Positions 7,396-11,738 of a DNA stretch of 11,738 nucleotides are shown in pieces. The stretch lies in the NCBI GenBank assembly GCA_029881015.1, contig JAOUNK010000066.1:1-11738 (forward strand). The letters are read 5' to 3'. The DNA comes from Gammaproteobacteria bacterium. GTDB lineage: Bacteria; Pseudomonadota; Gammaproteobacteria; Steroidobacterales; Woeseiaceae. A program made the position numbers and the translations under genes. Position 1 is the stretch's first letter. The number at the start of each line of letters is the position of its first letter. The notes under the pieces were generated by a model. It saw only the letters and a program-made list of their open reading frames with translations, ran no database searches and had not been told where the DNA came from.

Positions 7396-7935
7396 ATGAA
7401 CTTTGCAAAGCAAACACTGGTTAAGGCTGTAATGGGCGCTGCCCTGATTTGTGCGTTCGCACTCCCGGCAGCTGCACAGGATATGAAAATTGGCGTAGTC
7501 AGCCTGCCGGCATTGATCGAAAGGGCGCCGCAAACCAAAGCCGCCATGGATGCTTTGCAGGAAGAGTTTGCGCCTCGCCAGCGTGAATTCCAGGCGAAGC
7601 AGAAAGAGTACGAAGAGCAGGCAGAAAAGGCTCAGAAAGACCTTTCGGTGATGGGCGAGACGGAACGCCGCAACATGGAAAAGGAACTGCGTGATTTGCA
7701 GCGCGAGCTGACACGTCTGCAGAACGAATTCCAGGAGGATTTGAACCTTCGCCAGAACGAGGAATACGGCCTGCTGCAGCGCGCGATGCTCAAGGAAGTT
7801 CAGGACTACGCACAGGCGCAGGGTTATGACCTGATCGTCGGCGACGGCGTACTGTATGTGAATGCCGCCGTGAATATTACGGATGACGTATTGCGTGCTG
7901 TCGAAGCGAATTACCAGGCAGCCGGCGCTCGCTAA
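7396..7935 (+). CDS. skp: Periplasmic chaperone Skp/OmpH family
   Basis: Skp is a trimeric, jellyfish-shaped periplasmic chaperone that carries unfolded outer-membrane proteins to the BAM complex. From ATG 7396 the protein has 179 residues. It begins with a signal peptide (lysines, then VMGAALICAFALPAAAQ, likely cleaved after AAAQ near residue 28). A small body segment IGVVSLPALIERAP comes next, then a long charged Gln/Glu/Lys/Arg-rich coiled coil (about residues 50-130) forming the tentacles. The C-terminal body strand is YDLIVGDGVLYVN, then ITDDVL. An in-frame ATG at 7384 would add MDLF. I prefer 7396 because GGA (7386-7388) lies seven bases upstream, whereas 7384 has no well-spaced site. 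Sequence conservation in this family is low, so the call rests on architecture plus its place between bamA and lpxD. Confidence 0.92.
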   Translation: MNFAKQTLVKAVMGAALICAFALPAAAQDMKIGVVSLPALIERAPQTKAAMDALQEEFAPRQREFQAKQKEYEEQAEKAQKDLSVMGETERRNMEKELRDLQRELTRLQNEFQEDLNLRQNEEYGLLQRAMLKEVQDYAQAQGYDLIVGDGVLYVNAAVNITDDVLRAVEANYQAAGAR

Positions 7936-7946
7936 GATCCTTTCCA

Positions 7947-8954
7947 ATGCCGATCAGCCTCGGAGAACTTGCCACACGGTTTGGCTGCGAGCTGATCGGC
8001 GATCCTGACTCTGTCGTCAGCAGCGTCGCGTCGCTGCCGGATGCCACCCGCGAGTCACTGACATTCCTTGCCAGCAACGCCTACAAGGAGCAGTTGTTTT
8101 CAACGAAGGCGGCTGCTGTCATCTTGCGTCCGGCCGATGCGGCCGACTCGCCCGTCCCCGTACTTCTGCACGATGACCCGTACGCGTGCTATGCGCGGAT
8201 GGCGGCCGTCGTTTGTCCACCGGCGGCGTTCACGCCCGGTATCCATGCGTCGGCCGTGGTGGATGCTTCGGCGACAGTAGCAGCTTCCGCGCATCTTGCG
8301 CCCAATGTCGTTGTGGGTGAACGTTCGACGATCGGCGAGAACGTCTTTGTCGGACCGGGTACGGTGATCGGTCCGGACTGCCATGTCGGCGACGACTGCC
8401 GTTTCATCGCGAACGTGACGCTGGCACGCGCAGTATCGATCGGCAGGCGCGGCATTTTTCACCCGGGCGTTGTGCTTGGCGCGGATGGTTTCGGCAATGC
8501 CATGACGCCTGAAGGCTGGGTCAAGGTTCCCCAGCTCGGTGGCGTCCGCATTGGCAACGATGTCGAGATCGGAGCGAATACGACGGTGGATTGCGGCGCA
8601 ATCGATGACACGATCATCGAAGACGGCGTGCGTATCGATAACCTCTGCATGATTGCGCACAATGTGCACATTGGCGCGCACACGGCAATGGCTGGCATGG
8701 TTGGTATCGCGGGCAGCACAACGATCGGCAAGCGCTGCCTGTTTGCCGGACAAGGTGGCGCGGTAGGGCATATCACGATTTGCGACGACGTCATTGTTGG
8801 CGCCAAGTCGTTTGCGTCGAAGGACATTACGGAACCGGGTACGTACCTCGCGAGTTTCCCCGCGGAGCCGTCGAGGGACTGGATAAAGAAAGTTGGACGG
8901 TTCAGGCGCATCGAAGCGCTGCAGGAACGCGTCAAGAAACTGGAAAAGCAATGA
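7947..8954 (+). CDS. lpxD: UDP-3-O-(3-hydroxyacyl)glucosamine N-acyltransferase
   Basis: LpxD transfers a 3-hydroxyacyl chain from acyl carrier protein to the 2-amino group of UDP-3-O-acylglucosamine, the third step of lipid A synthesis. The 335 residues (E. coli 341) show the three family parts. The N-terminal uridine-binding domain includes ESLTFLASNAYKEQL (36-50). A left-handed beta helix of hexapeptide repeats spans about 100-290. The C-terminal helix is RRIEALQERVKKLEKQ. The catalytic histidine is His238 in MIAHNVHIG, with His275 in VGHITIC as a second conserved histidine. GADGFG (178-183) is typical. The segment TTVDCGAIDDT (212-222) carries Cys216 where E. coli has Arg in TTIDRGALDDT. 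The gene begins 11 bp after skp with only a weak ribosome binding site, and its stop overlaps the lpxA start by 4 nt (ATGA). fabZ, which normally follows, is absent. Confidence 0.96.
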   Translation: MPISLGELATRFGCELIGDPDSVVSSVASLPDATRESLTFLASNAYKEQLFSTKAAAVILRPADAADSPVPVLLHDDPYACYARMAAVVCPPAAFTPGIHASAVVDASATVAASAHLAPNVVVGERSTIGENVFVGPGTVIGPDCHVGDDCRFIANVTLARAVSIGRRGIFHPGVVLGADGFGNAMTPEGWVKVPQLGGVRIGNDVEIGANTTVDCGAIDDTIIEDGVRIDNLCMIAHNVHIGAHTAMAGMVGIAGSTTIGKRCLFAGQGGAVGHITICDDVIVGAKSFASKDITEPGTYLASFPAEPSRDWIKKVGRFRRIEALQERVKKLEKQ

Positions 8955-9721
8955 TTCACGCGACAGCCATTGTGTCGGACAAGGCCAGGATTGCCGACGA
9001 TGTGGAGATTGGTCCTTACTCGATTATCGGTGATGACGTCGAGATAGGCAGCGGCACGCGCATCGACAGCCATGTTGTCGTCAATGGGCCGACGAGAATC
9101 GGGAAAGACAACCGTATCTACCAGTTTGCCTCGATCGGCGACGATCCGCAGGACAAGAAGTACGCTGGTGAGCCGACGCGCCTGACCATCGGTGACCGCA
9201 ATACGATTCGCGAGTTCTGTACGTTGAGTCGCGGTACTACCCAGGACGCCGGCGATACGATCGTCGGCGACGATAACTGGATCATGGCCTATGTGCACAT
9301 CGCGCACGATTGCGTCGTCGGCAACCAGACCATCATGGCCAATAACACAACGCTTGCCGGGCATGTGCACGTGGGTGACTGGGTGATTTGTGGCGGCTTT
9401 TCAGGCGTGCATCAGTTCTGCAGGATCGGGGCACATGCATTTCTCGGTATGTACACCGGCGTCAACCGTGACGTTCCTGCGTACACGATGGTGTCCGGTC
9501 AGCCTGCCGTTGCACGCGGCATCAACAGCGAGGGATTGAAGCGACGCGATTTCTCGGTGGACGAGATTCGCAACATCAAGCATGCCTACCGCATAACATT
9601 CAGGAGCGGCAAGAAGAAGGCCGAGGCCATCGAGGAGATAGCGGAACTGGCGAAAACCCAGCCAGAGCTCGACCTGTTCCTGGAATCGCTGCGCTCATCC
9701 GAGCGCGGCCTCGCGCGCTAG
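8951..9721 (+). CDS. lpxA: UDP-N-acetylglucosamine O-acyltransferase
   Basis: LpxA catalyses the first step of lipid A synthesis, moving a 3-hydroxyacyl chain from acyl carrier protein to the 3-OH of UDP-GlcNAc in the cytoplasm. The 256 residues (E. coli 262) form a left-handed beta helix followed by a helical C-terminus (NSEGLKRRDFS, then AYRITFRSGKKKAE). By alignment, His119 in VHIAHDC is the catalytic base (E. coli His125); His116, His138, His154 and Gln155 match the other active-site residues. Met167 in GAHAFLGMYTGV occupies the hydrocarbon-ruler position, Gly173 in E. coli and Met169 in Pseudomonas aeruginosa, which predicts a short C10 acyl chain. The ATG at 8951 overlaps the lpxD stop, and GGAA lies about six bases upstream. 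A longer frame back to 8780 lies within lpxD and is not used. lpxB follows after 9 bp. Confidence 0.96.
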   Translation: MIHATAIVSDKARIADDVEIGPYSIIGDDVEIGSGTRIDSHVVVNGPTRIGKDNRIYQFASIGDDPQDKKYAGEPTRLTIGDRNTIREFCTLSRGTTQDAGDTIVGDDNWIMAYVHIAHDCVVGNQTIMANNTTLAGHVHVGDWVICGGFSGVHQFCRIGAHAFLGMYTGVNRDVPAYTMVSGQPAVARGINSEGLKRRDFSVDEIRNIKHAYRITFRSGKKKAEAIEEIAELAKTQPELDLFLESLRSSERGLAR

Positions 9722-9730
9722 ACGTCCGGT

Positions 9731-10867
9731 ATGAGAATTGGCCTGGTTGCTGGTGAAGCATCCGGTGACGTGCTTGGCGCCGGACTGATACGGGCCATTC
9801 GCGCACGTCATCCCGAGGCGACCTTCGAAGGTGTGGCGGGGCCCGAGATGATCGCGGCCGGCTGTGAGTGTTGGGAGCCGTCGGAGTCGCTTGCCGTGAT
9901 GGGGCTCGTGGAGCCGCTTGCTCACATTCCCCGGCTGCTGCGACTGAGACGTCAGCTTGCCGGTCGCTGGACGGCATCTCCTCCCGACGTGTTCGTCGGT
10001 ATCGATGCGCCCGACTTCAACCTGGGCCTGGAGATCAAGCTGCGCAAGGCCGGCGTTCGGACCGTGCACTATGTGAGTCCGTCGATCTGGGCCTGGCGCG
10101 CAGGACGCGTCCGGAAAGTGAGAAAGGCGGCCGATACGGTACTCTGCATATTGCCGTTCGAGCCCGCGCTGTACGCAGCGCACGATGTCAGGGCCGTGTT
10201 TGTCGGGCACCCCAAGGCCTATGCGGCCCCCGAGGTCGTCGACACGATGGCCGCGCGCGCCGCACTCGGCTTACAGGCACCGGAGATCGTCACGGTGATG
10301 CCCGGGAGTCGCCACGGTGAGGTGCAACGCCTCGGCGGCATCCTGGCCGAAGCCATGCGGGCTATTCTCGCGCAGCGACCCGACGTTCGCTTCGTCACGC
10401 CCGTGGCCGCGCCGAAACTCAAGTCGCTCATTGCCGGGCAAATCGATGCAGCCGGGCTTGTCGGCAAGGTAGAGCTGCTCGACGGCGATGCGGAGCGGGC
10501 CATGTCTGCCGCGGACGTCGTTCTGCAGGCCTCCGGTACGGCGGTCCTTGAAGCGGCTCTGTTGCGCAAGCCCACGGTTGCAACGTATCGGGTTGCATCG
10601 CTGACCTACCTGCTGGTCAAGGTATTTCGACTGGTCAAGCTGACCCACTACACGTTGCCGAACCTGCTGACGCAAGAGCCGCTGGTGCCGGAGTTCATTC
10701 AGCATGACGCACAGCCGGAGGCGATCGCCGACGCCGTCGTGGCGCTGCTCGAGAGTCCGCAGCGACGGCAATCCATCAGCGAGAGATTTGATAGACTCAG
10801 GCAGGAGCTGGCACTGGATGCAGACCAGCATGCCGCCGACGCAGTCCTTGATCTCGCGCGGCGATAA
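9731..10867 (+). CDS. lpxB: Lipid-A-disaccharide synthase
   Basis: LpxB is a GT19 glycosyltransferase of GT-B fold. It joins UDP-2,3-diacylglucosamine to lipid X, forming the beta-1,6 disaccharide of lipid A at the inner face of the cytoplasmic membrane. The 378 residues compare with 382 in E. coli. Motifs in order are VAGEASGDVLGA (6-17), MGLVEPLAHIPRL (57-69), GIDAPDFNLGLE (90-101, with Asp95 at the catalytic position), YVSPSIWAWRAGR (114-126), MPGSRHGEV (190-198), LQASGTAVLEAAL (265-277) and LPNLLTQEPLVPEF (309-322). The segment FVGHPKAYA (157-165) departs from the usual FVGHPLAD. The gene starts 9 bp after lpxA with no clear ribosome binding site, so coupling to lpxA translation is likely. 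Identity is firm. Confidence 0.96.
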   Translation: MRIGLVAGEASGDVLGAGLIRAIRARHPEATFEGVAGPEMIAAGCECWEPSESLAVMGLVEPLAHIPRLLRLRRQLAGRWTASPPDVFVGIDAPDFNLGLEIKLRKAGVRTVHYVSPSIWAWRAGRVRKVRKAADTVLCILPFEPALYAAHDVRAVFVGHPKAYAAPEVVDTMAARAALGLQAPEIVTVMPGSRHGEVQRLGGILAEAMRAILAQRPDVRFVTPVAAPKLKSLIAGQIDAAGLVGKVELLDGDAERAMSAADVVLQASGTAVLEAALLRKPTVATYRVASLTYLLVKVFRLVKLTHYTLPNLLTQEPLVPEFIQHDAQPEAIADAVVALLESPQRRQSISERFDRLRQELALDADQHAADAVLDLARR

Positions 10868-10888
10868 CGGGGCACAGTCACACCACCC

Positions 10889-11491
10889 ATGCAGCAGGCA
10901 ACACTGTTCGAACCAGGCGGGCTCGTCGCAGGAGTCGACGAGGCAGGGCGCGGTCCACTCGCGGGCCCCGTAGTGGCCGGCGCCGTGATCTTGCGGCCGG
11001 ACGACCCGATCGATGGACTTGCTGACTCGAAGAGGCTCTCGGCGCGGCGTCGCAACGACCTGGCTCGCGAGATTCGCACGCGTTCCCTGGCCTGGTCGGT
11101 GGCATGGGCGAATCCGGCAGAAATCGACGAGATGAACATCCTCGCCGCCACGATGCTGGCCATGCGGCGTGCCGTCGGGAACCTGCCGGTGACACCGAAT
11201 GGTGTTCAGGTAGACGGCAACCGCTTGCCGGACCTCGTTTTCGATGGGCAGAGAATAGAGGGTGAGGCGATCGTCGGTGGTGACGGCAAGGTGCCGGCCA
11301 TCAGCGCGGCGTCTATCATCGCCAAGACGACGCGCGATGGCATCATGGAGTTCCTGGACCGGATTCACCCCGAGTACGAGTTCGCACGTCACAAAGGTTA
11401 TGGCACGCAGATTCACTGCGAGCGCCTGCAACTGCACGGTCCCTGCGAGCAACATCGCTTCAGTTTTGCGCCGGTGAGGGCTGCCTCGTGA
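10889..11491 (+). CDS. rnhB: Ribonuclease HII
   Basis: RNase HII cuts the RNA strand of RNA-DNA hybrids and removes single misincorporated ribonucleotides from DNA. The 200 residues are close to the 198 of E. coli. The DEAGRG motif is at 17-22 (Asp17, Glu18). GLADSKRLS (43-51) carries the SK(K/R)L motif. VDGN holds Asp109 and the GGDGKVPAISAASIIAK segment holds Asp132, completing the DEDD-type metal site. HPEYEFARHKGYGT (160-173) is the conserved C-terminal motif. The ATG at 10889 lies 21 bp after lpxB; GGGG at 10868-10873 is too far upstream to be a strong ribosome binding site. Its TGA overlaps the GTG of dnaE. Position between lpxB and dnaE is standard. Confidence 0.96.
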   Translation: MQQATLFEPGGLVAGVDEAGRGPLAGPVVAGAVILRPDDPIDGLADSKRLSARRRNDLAREIRTRSLAWSVAWANPAEIDEMNILAATMLAMRRAVGNLPVTPNGVQVDGNRLPDLVFDGQRIEGEAIVGGDGKVPAISAASIIAKTTRDGIMEFLDRIHPEYEFARHKGYGTQIHCERLQLHGPCEQHRFSFAPVRAAS

Positions 11492-11738
11492 GCAAGCCGG
11501 GCTTCGTACACCTGCACGTGCACACCGAATACTCGATGGTGGACAGTACCGTCCGTATTCCTGCGCTCATGAATCAGTGCGCGGCAGCCGGGATGCCCGC
11601 TGTCGCTCTGACGGACCAGAACAACCTGTTCGGCCTTGTCAAATTCTATCGCAAGGCCATCGCCGCGGGCGTAAAGCCCATCATCGGACTCGACCTGCGT
11701 ATCCTCAACGAGGATGAGCCAGACCGTCCATACACATT
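11488..11738 (+). CDS. dnaE: DNA polymerase III alpha subunit, N-terminal fragment (3' end outside window)
   Basis: This is the first 83 codons of the replicative polymerase subunit, about 7% of a protein of some 1160 residues. The start is GTG at 11488, overlapping the rnhB stop (GTGA), with GAGGG at 11476-11480 about seven bases upstream. The visible part is the beginning of the PHP domain: FVHLHVHTEYSMVDS (6-20), AGMPAVALTDQNNLFGLVKF and then GVKPIIGLDLRI. These align well with E. coli FVHLRVHSDYSMID and GLVKFY. The HxH pair (His8 is followed by His10 and His12) is kept, but the TDHGN histidine typical of metal-binding PHP domains is replaced by Gln. The polymerase and C-terminal domains lie outside the window. 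Identity is firm despite truncation. Confidence 0.94.
   Translation, partial: MSKPGFVHLHVHTEYSMVDSTVRIPALMNQCAAAGMPAVALTDQNNLFGLVKFYRKAIAAGVKPIIGLDLRILNEDEPDRPYT

Noticed and set aside
8240..8830. Repetitive-looking GGC/ATC/GGT pattern resembling a DNA repeat array
   Set aside because: It reflects the hexapeptide repeats of the LpxD beta helix, not a CRISPR array or tandem DNA repeat.
8780..8950. Upstream extension of the lpxA frame into lpxD
   Set aside because: The normal LpxA N-terminus starts at ATG 8951, which overlaps the lpxD stop in the usual ATGA manner.
8459..9370. Minus-strand open frame (303 codons) opposite lpxD and lpxA
   Set aside because: It is a mirror of the hexapeptide-repeat coding pattern, which gives regular composition on the other strand; no domain is recognisable.
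10271..11455. Long open frame on the minus strand (394 codons) opposite lpxB and rnhB
   Set aside because: It lies antisense to two certain genes, crosses their junction, shows no recognisable motif, and such shadows are common in GC-rich DNA.

Overview
The window is a conserved, single-strand housekeeping block of a gammaproteobacterium. In order on the + strand it holds tsf (3' part), pyrH, frr, uppS, cdsA, rseP, bamA, skp/ompH, lpxD, lpxA, lpxB, rnhB and dnaE (5' end). This is the well-known rpsB-tsf to dnaE cluster of Gammaproteobacteria. The DNA is GC-rich by eye, GTG starts are common (frr, uppS, dnaE), and the proteins match family lengths closely. I cannot assign a genus. The order frr-uppS-cdsA-rseP resembles the Pseudomonas/Xanthomonas type more than the enteric type.

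Region 1 (1-1980) is translation and nucleotide supply: elongation factor Ts, UMP kinase and ribosome recycling factor. The 114-bp tsf-pyrH gap is the longest non-coding stretch. It carries a plausible sigma70 promoter and a 13-bp near-perfect inverted repeat whose right arm covers the -10 box.

Region 2 (2004-3523) is envelope lipid carriers and phospholipid precursors: undecaprenyl diphosphate synthase and CDP-diglyceride synthase, overlapping by 7 nt. Region 3 (3617-7935) is envelope stress and outer-membrane protein assembly: the site-2 protease RseP, BamA and the periplasmic chaperone Skp. A good match to a sigmaE-type (ECF) promoter lies just upstream of rseP. Region 4 (7947-10867) is early lipid A synthesis: LpxD, LpxA and LpxB, tightly packed. 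Region 5 (10889-11738) is ribonuclease HII and the start of the DNA polymerase III alpha subunit.

Two genes usual in this cluster are missing. There is no dxr, in either its enteric place (frr-uppS) or its pseudomonad place (cdsA-rseP). There is no fabZ: lpxD and lpxA overlap by 4 nt where fabZ normally sits. All coding space is accounted for. I found no mobile element, CRISPR array, tRNA or rRNA, and no sign of a novel defence or biosynthetic system. The points worth checking are regulatory (the inverted repeat, the sigmaE-like site), syntenic (dxr and fabZ loss) and biochemical (a methionine at the acyl-chain ruler position of LpxA).
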